Shown here: positions 36,190-46,729 of the stretch, one piece after another
Position numbering within the stretch: position 1 is the first letter of the stretch
Layout: each line of letters starts with the position of its first letter
Source: Paralichthys olivaceus
Lineage: Eukaryota > Chordata > Actinopteri > Pleuronectiformes > Paralichthyidae
Assembly (NCBI RefSeq): GCF_024713975.1
Contig: NC_091096.1
Span: 20,682,458 to 20,746,457, forward strand
Direction: 5' to 3'
Length of the DNA stretch: 64,000 nt
Translations under genes and position numbers: made by a program
Notes under the pieces: generated by a model
What the model was told of the DNA's origin: nothing
The model's input: only the letters and a program-made list of their open reading frames with translations
Database searches by the model: none

Positions 36190-36777
36190 TTAGAGCAATA
36201 ATGCAGCTATAAATAATATAATTAAAGGACCTGCAACTGCAACTGATGCTAACCCTGTGGCAGCCGTGATAACATTCAGGATGCAATTACGGCTGCATAT
36301 GCAGTAGTTTGCTTTTTTCTCGAGCATCTGTGATTGAAAACACTTTACCAGGGAAGCTAACGCTCCTGGATCAGGTAGAAGTAGCATGTATTTCAGCTTC
36401 TTGCCAAACTCGCTACGAAGCTTGGAATACACAGCCTTTGACACGTTCTTGCTGCATATGTGTGGAACAAAATCCTCTTTGAGTCCTTTTAGTATGTCTT
36501 TTACCAGACACTTTGTGAGGCTGTCCAACTCTTCACTGTTGATGTCCTTCAGTTTACACCTCTTGATGACTTCCATGACCACCTCAGTAACAAACTTCTG
36601 GCGCTTCTCTACAGAATCCACACTGTCAGACTGATGCATGTTATTCTCCTCGGAATTCATGTCATCTGTGCACAGGTTAGTGTCTAGTTGCTGCTGCTCT
36701 TGCTCATTTTGGGGCGGCAGATTTTCCTTGCTACCCACAGTGCTTGGTTTCTGCTTCATGTTGTCTGTATTCTCCAT
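36190..36777 (-). CDS. Terminal diverged copy, intact with ATG start
   Basis: A 195-codon frame starts with a true ATG (36777-36775) at the position where amplified copies have GTG. Compared with copy 1 it has a shorter, less repetitive Gln/Glu-rich N-terminus (NEQEQQQLDTNLCTDD) but a well conserved charged middle (EVVMEVIKRCKLKDI, DFVPHICSKNVSKAVYSKL), Cys cluster and hydrophobic tail ending LIILFIAALLL. Many differences across the gene with no frameshift suggest past protein-level constraint. No name or function can be given. It may be the founder from which the array arose, since it sits beside the unduplicated flank. Confidence 0.6.
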   Translation of the reverse strand: MENTDNMKQKPSTVGSKENLPPQNEQEQQQLDTNLCTDDMNSEENNMHQSDSVDSVEKRQKFVTEVVMEVIKRCKLKDINSEELDSLTKCLVKDILKGLKEDFVPHICSKNVSKAVYSKLRSEFGKKLKYMLLLPDPGALASLVKCFQSQMLEKKANYCICSRNCILNVITAATGLASVAVAGPLIILFIAALLL

Positions 36778-36951
36778 TCTGTCTGTATGCCAAATTTGAC
36801 AGTATTGGTGTTGTCCTATTGTGTGCTCTGTCTACAGCGTGTGTTGATGCTACAGCACATTGTTGTTGTTGTAGAACAAAATGCTTTTACATAAAAGACA
36901 TTTAAAAAAATAAAGACATCAAATGTCTTTAATGTAAAGATTAATTACATG

Positions 36952-37069
36952 TGGTGGAGTGAGGACACTGACATCACAAATGAGATCAAAGGAAATTTGC
37001 TGTTGCTGATCAAGGGAAATTTCCCTTGATCTCACTTGTTATGTCAGTGTCCTCCCTCCCCACTCCACC
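36952..37069. repeat. Long imperfect palindrome at the array edge
   Basis: Left arm 36952-36998 and right arm 37018-37069 are inverted copies (GTGGTGGAGTGAGGACACTG against CAGTGTCCTCCCTCCCCACT, continuing inward). The centre contains a perfect 24-bp palindrome at 37008-37031 built on AAGGGAAATTTCCCTT. It separates the terminal array copy from the right flanking duplication. Confidence 0.85.
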
Positions 37070-38408
37070 GCTGGCCTGCACCCACTGTATACTTTAACAA
37101 TAAACCAACAATAATCTGAAATTATTAGGCCATGTCCAGTACTGAAGTAGTTACTTTGTAATTATTTACTTATATACATGAACCACACATCCACAAACTT
37201 GTCTTTCATTGGATAGCTTGTCAACCTTTGGGCTATGACACTGAAGAAGATCTTGCCTCCCACATTGAGGAGAATTATGGGCTAAAATTGGCAGATTTTA
37301 TTTGCTTCTGTACTTGTCTTGGACCTGGACTTGAAGGAGGACTGTATGAAACAGAAAATCACTCCACTTGGATGAAAACAAAAAGGGCTAAGAACTACAA
37401 ATTCAAAACACTCCCTAAAGATGAAAACCAAACTCGGTTCAAGAAAGACCAAATGAAAACGCACTCCTAAAAAACGGAGGCTCTACTACTCACTATGAAA
37501 TTCTTAACTAGAACAAAAAAACACTCCTAAGGAGGCTATGAAAATGGCTATGAAACTTAAACTACGCACGACACTAAAGTACAAACCAAAGGTCACTCCA
37601 CTGGAGGTAAAGAAAACGGGTTACGTAAAACACATGAAGGTAATGAGCAACAGGTGGACACGATCAGACTATCAGAGCGGTGACACATGAGGAAGGTCAA
37701 GTGACCTGAAATGAGAGGAGAGTTAATTTTCAAAATAAAACAGGAAGTCACGAGACAAAAACCCAGAACAAGACAAACCTCACTGCGGTGTGACAGCTTC
37801 ACCCATGCCATTGTCATTTCTTTCCACAAAAAGTTTAGAAGATGAGTGCTATGGAAGATTTCTTAGGAAGCTGGTGAAAAGAGAAGTCCGGCAGAAACTG
37901 ATGTCTTATGCACAAGATTTTAATGTAGACTTGATGAATCAAGGAGACCAGAAAGTGCAACAATATACAAACACTAACAGAGTATCATAAGCATTTGTCA
38001 CTCCCAAGTCTGAAGATGTCTCCCACAGCATTCCCATATATCTCACAATACTTGCATCACCCATTACGACAGCATATCAAAGAAAGGGTACAATCGCTGT
38101 CACTCTTTATGTTCCATGTAGTATTCACATCCTTTTAGATCGTTGAGACTAAAGATAACATTCCTAAATCATGTTTTGTCCTTTTGTCTTGCCACTGGTG
38201 AAATATGCAAAAGAGGCAGAGTTAGTGTGTCTCTGTCTGGGGCATCTGAGTTAGATATGAAATTCCCTCAACGTAGACAGTACAATCTACTGCTGGTTGG
38301 CCCTTTATCTATAACCTGACCGTGGGTATTGCTTGGAGAGAAGGGAGTGTCTGTGAAACGAGGCAGGCCCCACTCTCCCAATGGTGTACAGATGTACTGT
38401 GTGAGGAT
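37043..38408 (+). repeat. Right copy of the ~1 kb flanking duplication
   Basis: Direct-orientation partner of 20125-21125. Short frames such as SLEDECYGRF...NVDLMNQGDQKVQQY (37830-37965) have a counterpart in the left copy (VDLMHQGDQKVQQY), suggesting a decayed coding region shared by both, but neither copy forms a full gene. Confidence 0.85.
37309..37795. mobile_element. 487-bp insertion with 5-bp duplication, possible solo LTR
   Basis: Comparison with the left flank shows a clean insertion between TTTGCTTC and ACCCATGCC. The flanking GCTTC is duplicated (37304-37308 and 37796-37800). The insert begins TG and ends CA and has AATAAA near 37735. TG...CA ends with a 5-bp duplication fit a solo LTR. 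The absence of an internal region is expected for a solo LTR, but the family is unknown and a small DNA element is not excluded. Confidence 0.6.
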
Positions 38409-39469
38409 GCTCATAAATTCCTAAACAATCAGAACATTTCCAAGGGTTCACATCCATTTGATGGTCTCAGTTCATGCCTCTTTGGATCAGACTGTGTATT
38501 TTCAGGGTCCTCCGCTCTGGCCTGTTTCAAGGTCCTCAGGCTGACTTGTGTAGCTAACCCATGCCAGCCCCCATGGGGTCTTCTCTTTCCAGTCAGCTGT
38601 CATTCCTCACCATCACCCTTTTTGTCAGCTAACCTGTATTTAGCAGTCACTGGCTATATCCAACTACAATCAAAAAGATCATATAACTGTTGTGTATTCA
38701 CAAAATGGGGCCTGAAATGTGCGTATACCACTTCTCACGCAAACGTTTGGATTTATAAAAACAAACTTGACAGAAAAATTTGCACATTTCCACGCAAACT
38801 CTGACCCATGCGTATGAACATTTTGGAGACGGGAAAGTGGCATTGCAGACCTGAGGAGATGAACTGAAGCAGATTATTGATCCACTTCATCATTTCCATT
38901 CAAAGTAATAGCTTTAGCTGTGCTCGCGCGATGTAACTGTTCCATAAGAGCCTTCAATTTCAAAAGATATAAAACAGCTTACAGCAAATTAAGTTCAGAT
39001 ACCATTAAACAGCAGAGTTGGAGAGCCAAGTCATTAATAGTTTTAATCATATCTTTTAACACTGTGCATGTATCATTAAGGATGAGTGTGTGTAAAATCC
39101 CCACAGTGAAAGTGCCATCAGGATCCATCGCACAGCGCACTGGAGATCACTCACAAAAATAAAAAAATTAAATTTTACTTTCAAACTTATAGTTTCAAAT
39201 AATATCCCAGAGTGGAGGTTACGATCCACAGTCAGTCAGATTGCTCTAAATAAATAAATACTGCGGTGACATTCGTGTGTAATGCTGCGTGATGGATGCA
39301 CGCAAATGGAAGGCAGAGGAAAACGAGGGTTCAGCCACTGATCAGCTGATACAGATTCTATAGCTCTGTGATCCCCGATCTCTATGCTGAACTGAGTCCA
39401 GTATTAGATTGACTGACGGAACTGAACCATCCTAGTACAAACACAAGCATAAAATATATTTGCATATAG

Positions 39470-40260
39470 AACTCTTCAGGGCATGGAAGTTACAGCTACT
39501 TGAAGGCTCTTTGCGAGTCATCGACATTCGCCGCCATGCCAAGGACACGCCCCCTGATGAAAAGTTACAAGTTAGGCTCTCCTGACCAAATTTCACATGC
39601 ATAGGCTGAACGGGCTAGAAGCAGGACACTTAAATGTAAAACATGACATTTCCTGTTACAGGTAGGGGGCACTATGACTGTTATTGAATGTTATCAATAA
39701 GAGCTGTTGAGGGCGGTACCTTTGTTGTACATATGTGGTTTGAGGCAGATTGGACAATATACATGGAGGTTATGAGAACTAATTGTTTTCTAGCGAATCA
39801 TCAAAATTTGCCGCCACGCCACAGCCACGCCCCTTTATAAAAACTCACAGTTTATATAACTTTAAATCAGAAAGTCGCTGACATGACATAAATCCAATAT
39901 GAAGTCAATCGCATGAAATCTGTAGGAGAAGTACGAATATGAAATTCATGTGAAAATGCCCAAAATCGAGCCAAATATAATTTTCAATCCAAAATGCCTG
40001 ACTTTCTTTTCGGTGTGGGGAAGAGTTTCAAGATAATTTTTGAATGGCTGGGCATGATAAACATATGTGCCGATTCTCATTACTCTAAGTAAATGAATAG
40101 GAAGACCCTCATCAAAATGTATAGGGGGCACTATTGAGCCATTTTTGGATGAACGTTCCCAAACACAAAATACGTACATTTTCGCCAGACCTGACCCACC
40201 TGCACAATTTGGTGAGTTTTTTACTATGTCAAGGCACCCAAAAAGACATTTCAATTTGAA
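39470..40260. repeat. Interspersed repeat block
   Basis: Two diverged repeats of a motif reading CGCCGCCATGCC...ACACGCCCCC and TTGCCGCCACGCCACAGCCACGCCCC lie about 300 bp apart, each with GGGGGCACTAT-type sequence nearby. This resembles a common fish repeat. No coding capacity. Confidence 0.5.
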
Positions 40261-40559
40261 GAAAAAGAGGGAAGAATAATTCTAGCAAAAACAAAGAGTC
40301 ATAATTCTCTTAAATTCTATACATTGGGTACATCACAGCTGTCTCTGAATTAAATAATCCTGCAGTTTTGGATTATTAAAATATAGGCTATATAACACGT
40401 GAAGTGATTCTTTTTTTTGCCTCATCCTTTGATTTGGATCTTTTTCTATTTTCAGGCCCCTTTATCTCTATTGAACTCACTCTCATACACTGTATTAACA
40501 GCAGCAGTGTATCAGTCAATCAATCAAGTTTCGGTATAATATCTGAGTAGACATATTGT

Positions 40560-40880
40560 ATAGCAAGCAGTCTTGTTGTAGTCATAGTCCACGATCAGCT
40601 GCCATCACAATCAGGATACGCCATTTTTTATTCCATTATCATGATCCATTGCCATCTGGATCTACCGTCGGCTGCCACCATCAGCTGCCACCTTAATCAT
40701 GGTCCACCAGTTTGACCAGATGCCAGCACAATACAGGATCCACCATTACATCACGATCAGCCAGCACCATACAGGATCCGCCATTATGATCATCTCTGAT
40801 TCGTGATCCACCAAATAATCCACAATGTGGCCGTAGTCATGGCCCTGGATCAGCGAATGATAATGCACAGGGACTCCGGG
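40560..40880. repeat. Degenerate CAGGATCCACCAT/GATCAGC repeat
   Basis: Variants of 'atcaggatccgccat' and 'gatcagctgccaccat' recur about every 25-40 bp over 300 bp, with an imperfect period. Origin not identified. Confidence 0.5.
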
Positions 40881-41469
40881 GAAGGAGTCAAGTCAGTAAC
40901 ATGTATTGATGATAGACATTCATTTATTTGTTTAACTAGAGACCACATACCATTATTGAATTGGTGATGTCATACATATGTACACACATACCCATGCACA
41001 TTTGCTCTCAAGTACAACAACCTGAGATTAAAAAATAACTTTAAATATTCTACTTTTTCAGTAGTTTTCAATTAATTAAAATTAATGGGAAAAGGAGAAG
41101 CATTTTCTAATTAGAAATTGTCCAAACATCTGTGCCCAGCTGTCAAAGAGTGCAGAGAATGGTGCGCTGCAGAGTCACTGAAGGACATCCATACAGTGTC
41201 CTGTTGCTGCAGGTATCGTGCCAAGGAAGAAAAAAACTGTGCCCCCTTTTGGGGGAACATGCCTGCATTCTACCGAAGCTGGAGCAACATTACCTGGAAT
41301 AGAGTAACAGCCACATCTGGTTAGGTGTTAAACAAAACCTGAAACCAGACTCAACAAAAACAACATAACACACAATATGCCAGTCCTGTAGCCTCATCAA
41401 AAATATAGCCTTATAGTGACTGTGGCAACTTTAATGCCGTTTGCATTTTTCAGAGAGATATTTAAGTTC

Positions 41470-41640
41470 TTGAAAACCAGAGGTGGGAAGTAACGAAGTA
41501 CAAATACTTTGTTACTGTACTTAAATAGATGTTTGAAGTATCTGTACTTTACTTGAGTATTTATTTTCCTGACAACCTTTTACTTTTACTCCCTTCATTT
41601 TACACAAATATCTGTAATTTCTCCTCGTACAGTGTTTTTC
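41470..41640 (+). repeat. High-copy fish repeat fragment
   Basis: The phrase GTGGGAAGTAACGAAGTACA followed by TACTTTGTTACTGTACTTAA is characteristic of a very abundant teleost interspersed repeat. Only a fragment is present. Confidence 0.65.
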
Positions 41641-41644
41641 CTAA

Positions 41645-42010
41645 AATACAGGCTCTGTGGTTCCAAGAGTCTGTAAGAGTAGAACAGGAGGTAGAGCATT
41701 CAGCTACCAGGCTCCTCTCCTGTGGAACAAGCACCCACTCTGTGTTCGGAAGGCAGACACCATCTCTGCATGTAAGGTCAAACTAAAAATGTTCCTTTTT
41801 GATAAAGCCTACAGTTAGTTCTGGATCAGGTGAGTCCTGAACCATCCCTTAGTTATGCTGCTATAGGTCTAGACTGCTGGGGGAACTCCCATCATCCACT
41901 GAGCACCTCTCCACTTCTCTCACATTCATTCATACATGTCAATAACTATATCACATTTTTTCTCTCATAGTCCCTATCTCTTTCTCTAAATAAATAGGAT
42001 TTTTTTTATT
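41645..42010 (+). mobile_element. L2/Maui-type LINE 3' fragment
   Basis: The final 38 codons of a LINE reverse-transcriptase ORF are still open at 41705-41818: APLLWNKHPLCVRKADTIS then LKMFLFDKAYS and stop. The LLWN and LFDKAYS motifs end many L2-like elements in fish. Typical 3' UTR follows (CTTAGTTATGCTGCTATAGG). The rest of the element is missing: a 5'-truncated copy. Confidence 0.8.
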
Positions 42011-42544
42011 GAATTGAACCTCTCTCGAATGTGCACAGATGATGAACAACCTTTTAGCATTTCATTGTGTATTTCACATCATATCCATTAACTATATTGA
42101 ATGTGAATGTTACGATGATTAATTGTTTTACAGCATTGAATGTTAATTGGAATCAACACAGTTTATACTAAAGTTTGAATTACAGAGTGCTTGGAATTTG
42201 CCACCTTACAGTGACACAGGATGTAAGAGTGATTGACAACATGCTACATGACATCTATTTATAAAGAAAGGGCATCTCTTATTGCTCTACCTTTGTATTT
42301 AGGATTTATAATATACTAATCTTACCAAGGATATCCAACACCATTCCAAATAGTCACCCCTAAGTTTAGGCTGAGATGTCTTCACCCAGGAAATTTAAAA
42401 AAAATGTCTAAAGAGCGCAGTTCTGGGAGGCGAGGCTAAGACAGGGCTACCTATACCCCCTAAAAATACTACACAAATGAAAAAAACACAATCTGTTTTA
42501 GCTATAATTGTTGTTCTTGTCAATAACTTAAAACATTTACATTT

Positions 42545-42720
42545 GATGTAGAGATGCCGGTCCAACGAGGAAGAAGATGGTCTAAGACAGTTCGAAATGC
42601 TAGGTGGCATTATGGGCCATGTTCAATCCATATATGTAGATTTGGCAATATGGTAATAAATGTGATATTAAAACCAGCATTAATATGTTTCATCAAAGAA
42701 AAGTCATATAATCTATCTTA
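42545..42720 (+). repeat. Dispersed repeat, copy 1
   Basis: This segment (AAGACAGTTCGAAATGCTAG, GGTGGCATTATG, ATGTGATATTAAAACCAGCA) matches 58356-58510 (AAGACGGTTTGAAACACTAG, GGTGGCGTTATG, ATGTGATATTTAAACAAGCA). No coding content. Confidence 0.7.
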
Positions 42721-43642
42721 TAACTCAACAAAACCAGTATCCAGTATCCAGTATCTCTTTAAGCACTTTCTGGATAATATTACAAACATTTAACAAAGAG
42801 AACTATCACATCACCATGTTTAACATTTTACTAACTATTCTGTACTGAAGTCAGTACATACAAAATTTTAACAAATAGAACAGCAAATCACAAGTATTCA
42901 TAATAAAAGACAGATCCTCTGCAGCATAAATGTACAGGCAGCATAGTGTCATTCCTTAGAGCAGTAATGCCATCGCTAATGCAAAAGGTTGAAGTAGTCC
43001 ATGCTGAATGCAACAAAAACAAGTTAGCTAGCCCAAACTATACTGACTGTATGAAAAAGGCCTCTAAAATAAGCAATAAATGAAGATGACAGCAGCACAG
43101 GATTATCAGAACCTCAGCTCAGGTTTATTTGTATAGATGAACATTGTTTTTTTTGCTGCTTCAAGTCCATGACCAAAGGTGTGTCAGTGCTCTTCAGTTT
43201 ATAATGATGAGTCTTCTTGGGCCACAGAGTTATGCTGCAGCTCCACAGTGGCTCCGTTTAGAAGTCTTCAGTTATGACCCTTCCCTGAACCCTAAATGGA
43301 CCTCAAGCCCACTTTGGGCCAACACCTACAAAGACAGTGCTCGGATTGATATGATCTTTGGGTAGTTAAAGAAAACATTTCAACACAGCCTCAGTCTGAG
43401 GATTGAAATAGATACCTGACTTGCTGCTGTATGTGTACACTTAGAAGTGCAATATTTCAACAATAAGGAAGGGTCTGTCATGTTGGAAACCTCACCAACC
43501 AAATTTGTCAAGTTGTCAGAAAACAGATATTGCTGCCAAAGTTGTAACTGTGTTGTATATTATGACACTGAAGTAATTTATTGATAACATCTGAACTAAT
43601 ATTATAATAATAGGATAAAACCACTTGCATTTCTTTACATTG

Positions 43643-46010
43643 TCACCCCAGCTGCTTATCAAGTAATAATATTTCTTTTTCCAACTTCCTCATTTTAAGT
43701 GCTCTGTATGCCATCTGTTGGTCACGGTTCTCCATCTCTTTTTTGAGGTAGCTGCAGTAAAGGGCCCTTATGTCTTCTGTCTGCCTCTGCAAAAGAAATT
43801 TAAAAAAACACATGTGACCACAATGTCATATTTCCTTTGCCCCACTACTGACACATTTAATTCACCTCTGCATCTCGGCCACCCCTTGTAGCACATGCTG
43901 AGTTGGACCTTTCCTGAAAGCTGCTACTATGCAAGTCCTACCAGAAAAAGGAGTCCATATGTTAAGCAGTAAGACACAAATGGCTAAAAAATGCACCTTT
44001 TAGAAGCATTTACCTCCTCAAAATGTGCATCACTGATGTCTGTCTCATCACTGCTCAAGCTCTCTGGTTCAGTCTTTGTAACAGGCAGTAGGAGCACAGG
44101 ATGGCCTGACACTGTAGCAGAGGGGGCCAATATTAAATAAAGCTATGTGAAAGATTCCACAAAGGTTTTTATGAGGAGAACTACACCTACTGCTAATAAA
44201 AGAGCTGTCAGATCCAGTCAGTGGGTCAATACAGGCAGCCCCAGGGAAGACCTCAACTCTCAGTCTGTTGTCTTTGTGCTGCAGCATATCATCCTCAGCA
44301 GAGGTCAGTGACAGGGTCGCTGAATCCTCCTGATGATTCCGCATCAGCTCAACCCTTCTTCTTTTTGCTGCAGGAAGATAAATCCGTAAGGTAAAACATT
44401 CGGCCAGACATTTAAGTGCTAGAAAATGTAAACTTAGTCATAACACATGGCCATCATGCAACAGAGTGGCACAAAGCTACATTGTGATACAGGGTCAATG
44501 GTGCTGATCCATCGATGTGGAAGGAGCAATATAATGGTTCAGTAGACTAGGTGGAGGAGGGACTAATTTAATAGATTTTTACAATGTTGGGTAGTCTATA
44601 ACAGTACATTATATTCTGAGAAATTATATTTTGCTTATCATGAAAAATAACTAGCATGTTTAATAATAATATTTGACTTGAAAGTACAATATCAATGTAA
44701 AAATATTCAATTCAAATTTTATTTGTATAGCGCCGAATCATAATATACATTATCTCAAGGCACTTTACATAGAAGGTCAAGACCTTAAAATTTTATTAAA
44801 ATAGAGAAACCCAACAGTTACCACAATGAGCAGCAATTTGGCGGCTGTGGAGAGGAAAAACTCCCTCATTAACAGGGAGAAACCTCTAGAACCAGACTCA
44901 ATGTGGGCGGTCATCTGCCTCGACCGGTGGGGGTGAGCAAAGAAAAAAGGGGTGGAGAGGAGAGATGGGTGGAAAAGAGGGGAGAGAAGAGAGAGAGATA
45001 ATGGGGAGGGGGAGGAGGGGGAGGAGGGGGAGAGAGAGAGGCGAGAGAGACCGAGAACACTTGTGCACCATCAGGTATCAGATCTGACTAGTTAAAATGT
45101 AAACAATAACAGTGTAAAGAGTTATTGATTAATGATGATAACAGTCACAGTTCATATAATAATTAATTACAGAAGTGTTGTTGTTAATAATAGTTGTTGT
45201 CCTGCAGGTCCCGGGTCAGAGATATCTGCAATGAGATAGAGAAAGAGAGAGAGGGACTATGGGAGAAAAAAGTGACATAGTTATTGACATGTATGAAAAT
45301 AAATAAATGAGTGTGGGGGGGCAGAGAGACAGAGAGAAGTGGAGAAGTGCTCAGTGCATGATGGGAGTTCCCCCAGCAGTCTAGACCTATAGCAGCATAA
45401 CTAAGTGATGGTTCAGGACTCACCTGATCCAGCACTAACTATAGACTTGATCAAAAAGGAACATTTTGAGTTTCACTTAAAATGCTGAGATGGTGTCTCC
45501 AACATCCAATGCTTGAGTAAATGCTCCACCATTGTTTGCAATATTACCTGATTGTACAATGTTTTTGTGTTTAATCTTGACTTGCTGCCATGTCCTTTTG
45601 TAGCCACTGTCCGACACCCTGTGAATCATAAAGAACATTTTTATTTTGAATGCAAGGGTTGGGAGGGGTTGACTTCTATAATGAATTGAATTAAACTGGT
45701 GACATTGTTCTTACACGTTTATTTTATCAGCAATTCTCTGCCAGGCCTCCTCTCTCAGCTTGGAGGCGCTGGTGGTGTTGGATTTAGCTGTCAGTATCTC
45801 CCTCTCTTCTTCATACAACTTCAAAATCAGCTCCTGCTCCTTGGAGCTGAAGAAATGTGCCCTCTCGTGTTTTTTCATCATATGGAAATCTGGAACTATA
45901 GAAACAAATATATAAAATGTACATATAAGTCCACTGTTGTTTGTGTGTAGTTTATAACGTTCTTGGATCTGGAATAAGGTCTCCTCACCTCCGATCGTGC
46001 TCATGTTCAT
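43643..46010 (-). CDS. Myb/SANT-like DNA-binding domain protein
   Basis: Six exons (46010-45989, 45895-45715, 45618-45548, 44367-44191, 44111-44014, 43786-43643) join in phase into 230 aa. The N-terminal ~85 residues form the Myb/SANT-like domain of the NAIF1/MSANTD type: KKHERAHFFSSKEQELIL, EEAWQRIADKIN and, after an intron, GYKRTWQQVKIKHKNIVQ. A basic KRRR follows, then an acidic/Ser region with EPESLSSDETDISDAHFEE, and a C-terminal coiled coil (SYLKKEMENRDQQMAYRALK...LEKEILLL). The domain family is probably a transposon-domesticated DNA binder; target and role are unknown. AATAAA lies at 43582-43577. Intron 3 hosts a LINE fragment. The first exon codes only seven residues. Confidence 0.82.
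44706..45470 (-). mobile_element. L2/Maui-type LINE 3' end in an intron
   Basis: On the minus strand the last ORF codons LKMFLFDQVYS and stop are followed by the same 3' UTR phrase as the 41.6 kb copy (ACTTAGTTATGCTGCTATAG), then a longer UTR with purine-rich patches. It ends with the typical tail whose complement is TTTTATTTGTATAGCGCC near 44720. It lies in the intron between exons 3 and 4 of the SANT-like gene, in the same orientation. Confidence 0.82.
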
Positions 46011-46479
46011 GACCTGCGATCCGGGTTTCGACGTGCGATTGGTATCCCCTGTATAGCGAAGCGGGAGCGCGCAGTTATCCGAGATGTTTCAGTGCTGGAT
46101 TGAATGATCAAATCCTGATCCGCGGTGGAGAAACCAAACAAGCCCGAGCTGAATCGACGCGACAGCATGGAACGAGATGCACCACTACACTGAGGGATGT
46201 CGAAGCTCCGGAGCCGGGAGGGGGGTAGCCGGTGTCAAGAAGCGGGATATCGGTTTAATCGGGGAGCTTTGTTAACCCAGGATTTTCTAATTCGGCTAAT
46301 GGCGCGTTCACGTGAAGGAGGTGGAGTCTGTAGCTCAGCGCGAGTCACACGTAACAGTTCCGAAGCAGACAAGATAAACAGATGCACCACGAGAACTACA
46401 ACACTGACTCCGTTATAAATCTAATGACGCTAGATTTCATTCTTTACCACTAAATATATCAACAACAGAATAAACCGTA

Positions 46480-46720
46480 TTAATATAGCGCCTTTCAAAA
46501 CGTTGGTACGAGGTGCTTTACGAGTTAAAAATAAAACATTGAAGGCAAACAAGAGGAGACAGTTAGAAAAAGCAAACAATAAGGAGAATCATTAAGATCA
46601 CACAGCAATATGTTTAAGTTACAGATGAGGAAAGAGGGGAGATTGTTCCACACAGATGGAGCCCTGACAGGAAAGACCCGATCACCTTTGTCCTCAACTT
46701 TGCTGACTTTGATGTCTTTT
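46480..46720. repeat. Interspersed repeat fragment
   Basis: The string TAATATAGCGCCTTTCAAAA with GTGCTTTACGAG, and later GAGATTGTTCCACACAGATG, is typical of LINE-tail-derived fish repeats. Not coding. Confidence 0.5.
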
Positions 46721-46729
46721 TTCTCATAT

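Larger units (their letters stand above)
23113..36900 (-). repeat. Tandem array of a ~1.56 kb gene-bearing unit
   Basis: Using TAATTTTTATCATTCA as the phase mark, units begin at 23113, 24668, 26232, 27800, 29368, 30932, 32177, 34216 and 35463. Spacings are 1555, 1564, 1568, 1568, 1564, 1245, 2039 and 1247. The 4-bp differences come from one indel (GAATGTC versus GGTCTTTGGTC before CTTAGG). The short units lack about 320 bp; the 2039-bp unit is a mosaic of a truncated and a fuller copy. Each full unit holds, on the minus strand, a long open frame, its stop, AATAAA signals and a second diverged fragment of the frame's 3' part. Near-identity of the first five units implies very recent amplification, or gene conversion, or an assembly artefact. 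Confidence 0.93.

Noticed and set aside
23113-36900. CRISPR-like or bacterial origin of the regular array
   Set aside because: Units are 1.5 kb, gene-bearing and AT-rich, within spliced vertebrate genes; no short repeat-spacer structure exists.
43144-43365. Plus-strand ORF of 73 codons ending WANTYKDSARIDMIFG
   Set aside because: No recognisable domain, no splice partner, flanked by repeats and lying at the 3' side of a minus-strand gene.
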